From: Oscillospiraceae bacterium
GTDB taxonomy: Bacteria; Bacillota; Clostridia; Oscillospirales; Ruminococcaceae
DNA: 62,364 bases
Direction of reading: 5' to 3'
Assembly: GCA_022800935.1 (NCBI GenBank)
Contig: JAAWRH010000022.1
Location: 1-62,364 of the forward strand
A program made the position numbers and the translations under genes. How positions within the stretch are numbered: position 1 is the first letter of the stretch; every line of letters begins with the position of its first letter. The notes beneath the pieces are model-generated. The model was not told the origin of the DNA, ran no database searches, and saw only the letters and a program-made list of their open reading frames with translations. Shown here piece by piece: positions 8,316 to 15,191 of the stretch.

Positions 8316-8996
8316 ATGAAATACAAAGCAATTTTTTTCGACCGGGACGGGGTTCTGATTGACGGCAATCCCCGGAAAAGGGAATGGCTCCACAGCACAG
8401 TCGCCCAGTGGAGCGGCAAACCCTTCGAGGAGATATCCTATGAGAAAATGATGGACCTGTTCCGCCTTGCCAGCGAAGGGAAAAAGCCCTGGTACCGGAA
8501 TATTGACGATGAGCGGGAATTTTTCAGACGGTATTACCGGCATCTGCTGGAGTGGCAGGGTGTCAAGGAAAGCCTAAATCGGCGGGCCAGGCTGTTATTC
8601 GACGAGCTGTGGTGTAAAAGCGGCATTCTGTTCCCGGAAACCATAGAGGTTCTGGAATATTTCCAAAGCCGGGGCTATAAAATGGGGGTCATCAGCGATA
8701 CCTCACCCTCGCTGGAGTACACCTTACAGGTTTTAGGAATCGCAAAGTATTTTACCTCCTTCACCGCCAGTTCCCTGGTGGGGGCGGAAAAACCAAGTCC
8801 CGTTATTTTTAACGCCGCCCTGGCCGCTCAGGGCGTAACCGCGCAGGAATCTCTGTATGCGGACGACTACAAGCCGGAGGCCGACGGCGCAAGGGAACAG
8901 GGGTTTACCTCGTTCCTGATGGACCGCGGCGGTACGGAAAGCGGGGAGTGGGTAATTCACAACTTGAAAGAGCTTATAGATTTTGTAGAGAAATGA
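8316..8996 (+). CDS. HAD-superfamily hydrolase (phosphatase-like)
   Basis: This 226-residue protein has HAD motif I FFDRDGVL with the nucleophile and general acid Asp pair (residues 9 and 11), a helical cap, motif II in VISDTS, motif III Lys in AEKPSP, and motif IV in YADDYKPEADGAREQG. It belongs to the Gph/YjjG-like group, so phosphate-ester hydrolysis is expected. It is last in the operon with an APH-type kinase and a methyltransferase. A kinase and a phosphatase in one operon could form a protection or activation cycle for one metabolite (inference). Confidence 0.85.
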   Translation: MKYKAIFFDRDGVLIDGNPRKREWLHSTVAQWSGKPFEEISYEKMMDLFRLASEGKKPWYRNIDDEREFFRRYYRHLLEWQGVKESLNRRARLLFDELWCKSGILFPETIEVLEYFQSRGYKMGVISDTSPSLEYTLQVLGIAKYFTSFTASSLVGAEKPSPVIFNAALAAQGVTAQESLYADDYKPEADGAREQGFTSFLMDRGGTESGEWVIHNLKELIDFVEK

Positions 8997-9062
8997 CAGA
9001 GTGGTGATATTGGAAAAGGCTTAAAACTTTTGATAAATATAGAAACCGTAAAAGAGTAAAAA

Positions 9063-9101
9063 AATAATCGCCGTACTTTTATAAGGAGTTCGGCGATTAT
9101 T
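9063..9101 (+). terminator. Terminator of the kinase-methyltransferase-HAD operon
   Basis: AATAATCGCCG pairs perfectly with CGGCGATTATT; the A-rich start and the TTATT end give U pairing on both strands. Confidence 0.8.
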
Positions 9102-9129
9102 TCCCATATAAAACGGGGGATTGTTCCCT

Positions 9130-9228
9130 ATGATTGATAAAGTGATTGCAGGAACCAACATCGCGGTGCCGCGAAAGGGACTGGGCTGTTCTCAATCCGC
9201 CATTGCCGGAAAGCTAAATGTATCCGCT
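9130..9228 (+). pseudogene. Truncated copy of the HTH start of the gene at 12531
   Basis: From ATG 9130 the frame reads MIDKVIAGTNIAVPRKGLGC and then SQSAIAGKLNVSA. This closely matches the first 33 residues of the HTH-methyltransferase gene (MIDKAVVGTRIAMLRKELGY...), also at the DNA level. The likeness stops near 9228, in the recognition helix, and nothing of the zinc or methyltransferase parts follows. It cannot make a working HTH. It is the stump of a duplicated gene, cut off where the solute-binding protein promoter region begins. Confidence 0.75.
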
Positions 9229-9291
9229 GATTTTTCCTGTAACTCTTATTGTAGTCCTACGCCTGGCCAGCCTTCAATTGGGGAAAAACTA

Positions 9292-9321
9292 TTGCCAACG
9301 CAGGCAGTCATATGATATAAT
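9292..9321 (+). promoter_or_regulatory. Promoter of the solute-binding protein/chemoreceptor operon
   Basis: TTGCCA (9292-9297) and TATAAT (9316-9321) are separated by 18 bases, 32 bases before ATG 9353. Confidence 0.7.
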
Positions 9322-9352
9322 ACTCCAGTATCAACTGGAAGGGTGGTTGCTG

Positions 9353-10591
9353 ATGAAGAAAATATTTTTCCTTTTGTTGTGCTCTTTCCTGCCGTTGGTT
9401 TTCTTGACGACAGCCTGCGGCAGCCAGGAGGTTTCTCCCCCCAAGTACGAGGCAGAAACAGGTACCGTTGACCTGATTGTGTGGGGTGCGGAGGAGGACG
9501 AGGCTCTGCTTCAGGAAATTTTCGCCTCATTTCAGTCCCATTACGCCGGTCAGGCCAACTTTCAGATTACTTTTCAGCCTCAGAGCGAATCCAGCTGCAA
9601 GGATGCCTTGCTGGGCAACCTGGAAGAGGGGGCGGACGTATTCGCCTTTGCAGACGATCAGGTGGCCTCTCTGGCAGCCGCCGGCGGCCTGGACCCCATT
9701 GCAGACAGTGCGGAGATTCGCGGCGCCAATCTCTCTGCCGCAGTAGAGGCAGCAAGCGTGGGAGGCACCTTATATGCCTACCCCCTGACTGCAGATAATG
9801 GGTATTTTCTATATTATAATAAATCATATTTTTCTGATAAGGATATACAAAGCCTGGAACGTATACTGGAACTGGCAGCTCAGGCCGGACGGCGTGTGGC
9901 GATGGACTGGTCCTCTGCCTGGTATGTCTACTCGTTTTTCGGCAACACAGGTTTGACAGTCGGCCTGAACGAGGACGGCCTGACAAACTACTGTACCTGG
10001 AACAGTACTGAGGGGGGCATACGGGGCGTCGATGTTGCCAAGGCCATGTTGTCCATCGCGGCTAGCCCCGGCTTTTCCAATATGACGGATCAGGAATTTC
10101 TGGCCGGTGTTCAGAATGGCTCTGTGATTGCCGGAGTAAGTGGGGTGTGGAACGCTGTCGCCATTCAGGAGGCTTGGGGAGAGGATGCCGGAGCGGCCAA
10201 ACTGCCCACTTACGCCTGCGCAGGGAAACAGGTTCAGATGGCTTCCTTCTCCGGGTGCAAGCTGATTGGTGTAAACGCCTACTCCAGGTATCCGGAGTGG
10301 GCGGCACGGCTGGCCGAGTGGATTACCAGCGAGGAAAACCAGCGCCTGCGCTTTGAGCGGCGGGGTCAGGGGCCGGCCAATATCAATGCGGCAAACTCCC
10401 CGCAGGTCCAGTCCTCGCCGGCTATCGCGGCCCTTCTGGCTCAGTCGGAGTTTTCCCAACTCCAGCGGGTAGGCGGAAAGTTCTGGGACCCGGTATCCGA
10501 GTTTGCTTTAAATATGGCGGCGGGGAACCCCTCTGGTGCTTCCCTTCAGGCCCAGCTGGACCGGCTGGCGGAGGGCGTCGCCGCACGGTAG
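9353..10591 (+). CDS. Extracellular solute-binding lipoprotein, family 1 (sugar-type)
   Basis: This 412-residue protein has a lipoprotein signal (MKKIFFLLLCSFLPLVFLTT) and the lipobox TTAC-GS, with lipidated Cys near residue 22. The first mature strand is VDLIVWGAEEDEALL, as in maltose/maltodextrin-type binding proteins, and DVFAFADDQVASLAAAGGLDPI is the typical open-hinge region. No permease or ATPase gene is near. Instead a chemoreceptor gene starts 28 bases downstream. The two probably act together, with the binding protein presenting its ligand to the receptor (inference). ATG 9353 follows GGAAGGGTGG; upstream in-frame codons lie before the promoter. Confidence 0.85.
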   Translation: MKKIFFLLLCSFLPLVFLTTACGSQEVSPPKYEAETGTVDLIVWGAEEDEALLQEIFASFQSHYAGQANFQITFQPQSESSCKDALLGNLEEGADVFAFADDQVASLAAAGGLDPIADSAEIRGANLSAAVEAASVGGTLYAYPLTADNGYFLYYNKSYFSDKDIQSLERILELAAQAGRRVAMDWSSAWYVYSFFGNTGLTVGLNEDGLTNYCTWNSTEGGIRGVDVAKAMLSIAASPGFSNMTDQEFLAGVQNGSVIAGVSGVWNAVAIQEAWGEDAGAAKLPTYACAGKQVQMASFSGCKLIGVNAYSRYPEWAARLAEWITSEENQRLRFERRGQGPANINAANSPQVQSSPAIAALLAQSEFSQLQRVGGKFWDPVSEFALNMAAGNPSGASLQAQLDRLAEGVAAR

Positions 10592-10619
10592 ACAGATACA
10601 ACACTTGGGAGGAAATCGC

Positions 10620-12206
10620 ATGAGAGGCAAACTGACATTGCAGCAGCGCTTGACTCTGCCCGTTGTTCTGCTGGGACTGGTGGCTCTGCTGTCCAACATT
10701 CTGGCGGTATTCAGCATCAACAATGTCCATTCAAATGCAAAGACCATTGTAGATGAGTATATGGTCAGCGAAGGGAAGCTGGAGGAGATCAGGCGCTCTA
10801 TGATGGACGTCCATCTGCTGGCCCTGTCCCATATCGTGGCCGCAGACCACACTACCATGATTCGGCTTGTCCAGGAGATTAAGGAAAAAGAGGTTTCTTT
10901 GGACGGAATGCTGGCCGGTTATGAGGGTTCTGTTGCGGAGGAAGATGCGGCTCTTTATCAATCCCTTGTTCAGAATTATGACGCGTTTAAGCATTCCCTG
11001 GTTTATCTGGTGTGTGCCAGCGCCGACAGCAAGACCCAGGAGGCCTACGCGACAGCCAACGGAGACGTTGCCCGCTGGAGTGAAGCGGCGGATCAGGATA
11101 TTGCCGCCCTCTATACTGCCGTCAGCGGCCGGGCAGAGGCCGCACGGAATCATCTGTCCTTTGTCTACATAACCGCACTGATCATCAGCGTAGCCACTCT
11201 GATTACCGGTGTTCTTCTGGTAGTGGCAGCCTTCCGAATCATCCGAGAATATGTAATTTCTCCGCTTCACAACACGATGAATACCCTCCAGAACAGTTCT
11301 GAGCGCATCAGCGGTGTGGTCAGCGACGTGCGCCAACGGACGCAGACCTCCAGCGGCAGTGTCCGGTCGCTGTCTGGGCTGGCAGAACAACTCTCCGCCG
11401 CTTTGGAGGAAATCGCCGCCAACGCCTCGTCCATCAGCAGTAACGCCTCCGGCACACAGGGGGATACCCGAAATATGGCTGAGGAATGTTCCGCCATTAC
11501 GGCCTACTCTGTAGAAATGCGGGGACGGGCTGAGGAGATGGAACGCTCCGCCCGGAGGGAGACGGAGAAGGTACAGGAGAAAACCGCGGAGATTATGTCC
11601 CTTTTGGACCAGGCTATTGAAAAGAGCCAGAGCGTTAACCAAATCAGCGTTCTGACCAAGGCAATCCTTGACATTTCCGCCTCTACCAACCTGATTGCCA
11701 TTAACGCCTCTATTGAGGCTGCACGGGCAGGGGCGGCGGGGGCCGGATTCTCCATTGTGGCCCAGGAGGTTCATCAGCTGGCTGACTCCTGTGCCGAAAC
11801 GGCCACCAATATTCAGCAGGTTAGCGGAGTTGTCATGGGAGCGGTAGATTACCTTTCAGAGAGCGCCCGGGAATTGGCCGCATACCTGAGTCAGGCTATT
11901 ATGACCCAGCTGGATCGGTCCGTGCAGGCCGGGCAGCAGTACCGGGAGGATTCCGACTATTTAGGACACGCTATGGAGGCGTTCAACGATAGAGCCGTCC
12001 GACTGAAGGCCGCAATGGATGATATTGCTGGTTCCATCGCCAGCATCTCCGGTGCGATTGACGGTGCGGTCTCCGGCGTTACTGGCATTGCAGGCAGTAC
12101 CCGCGTCCTGGTGGACGATATGGCAGGCATCACCGGTGGTATGAGTACCAACCAGGAAATTGTCGGGGAGCTGCAAAAACAAATGGATGTATTTTCCAAT
12201 CTATAA
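10620..12206 (+). CDS. Methyl-accepting chemotaxis protein
   Basis: The 528-residue receptor has TM1 at about 11-32, an extracytoplasmic helical domain of about 145 residues (four-helix-bundle size), TM2 at about 181-203, and a cytoplasmic signalling coiled coil. The CheA/CheW-contacting tip is at about 350-385 and reads ILDISASTNLIAINASIEAA, followed by RAGAAGAGFSIVAQEVHQLA. This matches the MCP hairpin, with Ser in place of the usual E/Q at two tip positions. ATG 10620 follows GGGAGG. It is co-transcribed with the solute-binding lipoprotein. No che or flagellar genes are in the window. Confidence 0.9.
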   Translation: MRGKLTLQQRLTLPVVLLGLVALLSNILAVFSINNVHSNAKTIVDEYMVSEGKLEEIRRSMMDVHLLALSHIVAADHTTMIRLVQEIKEKEVSLDGMLAGYEGSVAEEDAALYQSLVQNYDAFKHSLVYLVCASADSKTQEAYATANGDVARWSEAADQDIAALYTAVSGRAEAARNHLSFVYITALIISVATLITGVLLVVAAFRIIREYVISPLHNTMNTLQNSSERISGVVSDVRQRTQTSSGSVRSLSGLAEQLSAALEEIAANASSISSNASGTQGDTRNMAEECSAITAYSVEMRGRAEEMERSARRETEKVQEKTAEIMSLLDQAIEKSQSVNQISVLTKAILDISASTNLIAINASIEAARAGAAGAGFSIVAQEVHQLADSCAETATNIQQVSGVVMGAVDYLSESARELAAYLSQAIMTQLDRSVQAGQQYREDSDYLGHAMEAFNDRAVRLKAAMDDIAGSIASISGAIDGAVSGVTGIAGSTRVLVDDMAGITGGMSTNQEIVGELQKQMDVFSNL

Positions 12207-12234
12207 GCAGGCGTAGTCCTGTCTAAACGCCACT

Positions 12235-12273
12235 GGCGGCACCCCCTCCAATTTGAGGGTGGTGCCGCCTTTT
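12235..12273 (+). terminator. Terminator after the chemoreceptor gene
   Basis: GGCGGCACCCCCTC pairs with GAGGGTGGTGCCGCC, followed by TTTT. Confidence 0.88.
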
Positions 12274-12396
12274 GCAAGTGTCAGTTTCTGGATGCAGCTT
12301 TGATAGGCGGAGGGCTGCTTCTTTTTAACGGCGTTTTCCCCGCTCATTTGATTCAGCGCTGTTCCGTAGAAATGTTGTAATAAAGGGGAATTTTCT

Positions 12397-12528
12397 ATGG
12401 GATTATGGAGATTGTCAGAGATCGCAGGATATATTTACAACCGGCGGTTGATGTCTGGAGAAATCGTTAGATTACCGTTACATTGTTTTTATGAGGCAAA
12501 TCGTTTACAATGTAACAGAGGTGATTGA
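12397..12528 (+). CDS. Possible 43-residue leader peptide
   Basis: A short frame from ATG 12397 with AAAGGGG about ten bases upstream encodes 43 residues (MGLWRLSEIAGYIYNRRLMS at the start) and ends two bases before the HTH-methyltransferase start. It spans the inverted repeat 12477-12516. No known family is recognised. It could be a translated leader, or simply an untranslated leader that happens to be open. Confidence 0.3.
   Translation: MGLWRLSEIAGYIYNRRLMSGEIVRLPLHCFYEANRLQCNRGD
12477..12516. promoter_or_regulatory. Perfect 10-bp inverted repeat upstream of the HTH-methyltransferase
   Basis: GTTACATTGT (12477-12486) and ACAATGTAAC (12507-12516) are separated by 20 bases. The right arm abuts the Shine-Dalgarno site GAGGTGA (12518-12524). 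It looks like an operator, or an RNA stem that would affect translation. The gene it controls carries its own HTH, so autoregulation is plausible. Confidence 0.55.
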
Positions 12529-12530
12529 TT

Positions 12531-13667
12531 ATGATCGATAAAGCGGTTGTGGGAACCCGCATTGCAATGCTGCGAAAGGAGCTGGGCTACTCCCAGTCCG
12601 CCTTTGCCGAAAAGCTCAATGTATCCGCGCAGGCTGTATCAAAATGGGAGACCGGCCTTGCCCTGCCTGACATAGAGGTGCTGCTGAATATCTCATGGCT
12701 CTCCAAAACATCTCTTCACACCCTGCTGGAGGGGGAGGATTTCATGGTACCGCAAAACGGCGTTGACAGGGGACTTTTATATGCCGGCAGACATCTGGTG
12801 TGTCCGAAATGCCGCCATAGCCTGGAACTGCGTGTTCCGGTCAAACAGGATAAGCCAGGCTTTGTATGTGACAATGGCCACCGTTTTGATGTGGTGGATG
12901 GAGTGGTCTATTTTGGCAGCCGGGAAATAGAGGGGGAGTTGTGGTCCCTTTGGCTCCGAAACTATGACCACTACCTTGAGGAGCAGCGCCATCCCGGAAA
13001 CCCGCGGTATTGGCAGGGAAACCCTCATTTCAGGGAGCAGATGTGGCGGAAAATTGAGCGGCTCCGCCCGCGGGTTATCCTGGATATGGCCTGCGGCACA
13101 GGCAGCGGCATCAAATATATGATAGAGCGGATCAACTGGCCTGTCACCATCATCATGGCGGATTTAAGCCACAGGATACTGAAGTGGAACCGGGTCTTCT
13201 TTTCTGACGAGTGGAAAAACCCTTATGTGGATATGGTTTATCTGGCCTGTGACTGCGCCAATCTGCCGCTGGCGGATAACTGCGTTGACATGGTCTTTTC
13301 CAACGGCGGCTTTGAAAGTATGCAGGACAAAATGATGGCCGGCTTCGCAGAGGGCTACCGCGTCCTCAAACCGGGCGGACATGCCCTCTATAATATCAGC
13401 GCGGTGGATGACCACCAAAGCGAAAACACCCAAAGGTGGGTTCAGCTCTACCTGGCCCTTGCCCCCAGTCAGCACCCTGAATCAGATAAAATGAACGATA
13501 TCCAGCAGTGGCTCCAAAAATGTGAGGAAACCGGGTATCATCATAATGAGGCGATAAAAATCTATGGAGAGCTGCCTGCACCCTGTGACAATGTATATCC
13601 CTTTGAAAACGAAGTTTTACAGTGGATGGCAGAGTATGTTGTCGTATCACAGAAGCCGGAACCATAG
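12531..13667 (+). CDS. XRE-type HTH fused to zinc-finger methyltransferase (RlmA-like)
   Basis: The protein has 378 residues. Residues 7-65 are an XRE/Cro HTH (LGYSQSAFAEKLNVSAQAVS and the WETG turn). Residues 91-120 hold C-P-K-C and C-D-N-G-H-R-F-D, the zinc site found at the start of RlmA-type rRNA guanine-N1 methyltransferases. Residues about 180-290 form a SAM-binding Rossmann fold with ILDMACGTGSG and later RVLKPGG. RlmA relatives methylate 23S rRNA and can give macrolide or tylosin resistance; this protein lacks the rest of a normal RlmA N-terminus, so its target is uncertain. The HTH fusion suggests a regulator or self-regulated enzyme. ATG 12531 follows GAGGTGA. Confidence 0.8.
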   Translation: MIDKAVVGTRIAMLRKELGYSQSAFAEKLNVSAQAVSKWETGLALPDIEVLLNISWLSKTSLHTLLEGEDFMVPQNGVDRGLLYAGRHLVCPKCRHSLELRVPVKQDKPGFVCDNGHRFDVVDGVVYFGSREIEGELWSLWLRNYDHYLEEQRHPGNPRYWQGNPHFREQMWRKIERLRPRVILDMACGTGSGIKYMIERINWPVTIIMADLSHRILKWNRVFFSDEWKNPYVDMVYLACDCANLPLADNCVDMVFSNGGFESMQDKMMAGFAEGYRVLKPGGHALYNISAVDDHQSENTQRWVQLYLALAPSQHPESDKMNDIQQWLQKCEETGYHHNEAIKIYGELPAPCDNVYPFENEVLQWMAEYVVVSQKPEP

Positions 13668-13722
13668 GTTGGATACAAACCTATATCTGGAAATCTTTTG
13701 CATCATATCAATCTAAACGTTC

Positions 13723-13800
13723 ACTTTGGATTTACATCAATCCCCTTGACTTTCCTTAAAATTTATGTAAAAATAAAATTATACTTTGGATTTGCATAAA
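13723..13800. repeat. Pair of 18-bp direct repeats upstream of the DUF4143 ATPase gene
   Basis: ACTTTGGATTTACATCAA (13723-13740) and ACTTTGGATTTGCATAAA (13783-13800) share 15 of 18 bases and lie exactly 60 bases apart. The surrounding 100 bases are AT-rich. They could be regulator-binding sites for the next gene. Confidence 0.55.
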
Positions 13801-13843
13801 ATTTTATGTGGAGAGCATCCTCAAGTTGGGAGTGATATGCGGT

Positions 13844-15109
13844 ATGATGTATTTTGAAAGGACTGTGGAAGCGGCAATTCAAAAAATAGACGAAACCTTT
13901 CCGGTGCTGATTGTGACAGGCCCGCGGCAGGTAGGAAAAACCACGCTGCTCTGCCATATGGCAAAGGCGGACCGCAGGGTTGTGTCACTGGACAATCCAA
14001 CCATAAGGGCATTTGCGAAGAGAGACCCGGAAATGTTTTTGCAGCGGTATCAGCCGCCGGTGTTGATTGATGAGGTCCAGTATGCGCCGGAATTATTTGA
14101 TTACATCAAGGTGTATGTGGACCAAAAGAAACAGCCGGGAGACTTTTGGCTTACCGGGTCCCAAACCTTCCATATGATGAAACGAGTGACCGAATCATTG
14201 GCGGGCCGGGCCGGAATCGTCAGGATGCTGGGGCTCAGCAACAGCGAAATCCGGGGAAATCATTTTCCCCCATTCCGGGTGGATATTCCCGCGCTCATGG
14301 AGCGGATGACCGAAACAGAGCCAATGACACTGCCGGAGGTATATTCCCGTATTTTCAAGGGATCGATGCCCCGGCTGTATGAGAATGAGGCGGTCGATCC
14401 GGGACAATATTACGAATCCTATCTCGAAACCTATATCAGCCGGGATATCAAGGCGCTGTCCCAGGTAGCGGATGAGACTGCCTTTTTAAATTTTATGGCA
14501 GTGGCCGCGGCCAGAACCGCTACAAATGTGAATTATGAGGCAATCGCGGGAGAAGTAGGGGTGTCCGCCCCCACTGTAAAGCAGTGGCTGTCCATCTTGG
14601 CATCATCGGGTCAGATCGCTTTCATCCAGCCCTACTCCAACAATGCCCTGAAGCGGGTCATCAAGGCGCCAAGGATGTATTTTTTGGACACTGGTCTTTG
14701 TGCCCACCTGACCAGATGGAGCAGCCCGGAAACCCTGGAGCAGGGGGCCATGAATGGTCAATTTTTTGAAACCTGGGTGGTATCCGAAATCTACAAAAGC
14801 TATCTGAACGCCGGGAAACAGCCGCCGCTTTATTTTTATCGGGACAGCAATCAGCGGGAAATCGATCTTCTGATTTATCAGGACGGCGTTTTGACACCAA
14901 TCGAAATCAAGAAGGGTTCCGCGCCCAAAAACGCCGTGAAAAACTTTGATGCGCTGAAGCCGATTGAGGCCGCCCCCAGTGATGAGGATATTTTCTCCGG
15001 TATGGCGCACCTGAAAACGGCAATCGGGACGGGAGCGGTGGTATGTCTTCCCCCGGATATGATCCCGGTTGACGAAAAAAACTGGTATATCCCCGCATGG
15101 TTGATTTAA
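13844..15109 (+). CDS. AAA ATPase with C-terminal DUF4143
   Basis: The 421-residue protein has an AAA_14-type P-loop (TGPRQVGKTTLL near residue 24), Walker B PVLIDEVQYAP near 72, and sensor WLTGSQ near 105. A DUF4143 half follows, with a winged-helix-like middle (NYEAIAGEVGVSAPTVKQWL) and a PD-(D/E)xK-like end (REIDLLIYQDG...PIEIKKG). Such proteins are common in anaerobes and often behave as transferred accessory genes; their role is unknown. ATG 13844 is chosen because GGGAGTGA precedes it. Confidence 0.85.
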   Translation: MMYFERTVEAAIQKIDETFPVLIVTGPRQVGKTTLLCHMAKADRRVVSLDNPTIRAFAKRDPEMFLQRYQPPVLIDEVQYAPELFDYIKVYVDQKKQPGDFWLTGSQTFHMMKRVTESLAGRAGIVRMLGLSNSEIRGNHFPPFRVDIPALMERMTETEPMTLPEVYSRIFKGSMPRLYENEAVDPGQYYESYLETYISRDIKALSQVADETAFLNFMAVAAARTATNVNYEAIAGEVGVSAPTVKQWLSILASSGQIAFIQPYSNNALKRVIKAPRMYFLDTGLCAHLTRWSSPETLEQGAMNGQFFETWVVSEIYKSYLNAGKQPPLYFYRDSNQREIDLLIYQDGVLTPIEIKKGSAPKNAVKNFDALKPIEAAPSDEDIFSGMAHLKTAIGTGAVVCLPPDMIPVDEKNWYIPAWLI

Positions 15110-15113
15110 ACTT

Positions 15114-15153
15114 AAAGCCGCTGCGTTTCCTAGTGGAGCACAGCGGCTTTTTC
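15114..15153. terminator. Bidirectional terminator
   Basis: AAAGCCGCTG pairs with CAGCGGCTTT, followed by TTCTT. It ends the ATPase gene on the plus strand and can also serve the convergent permease operon on the minus strand. Confidence 0.85.
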
Positions 15154-15191
15154 TTCATGTAGCCCTTTACAAGGCTTTCTTCAAATCCGTT

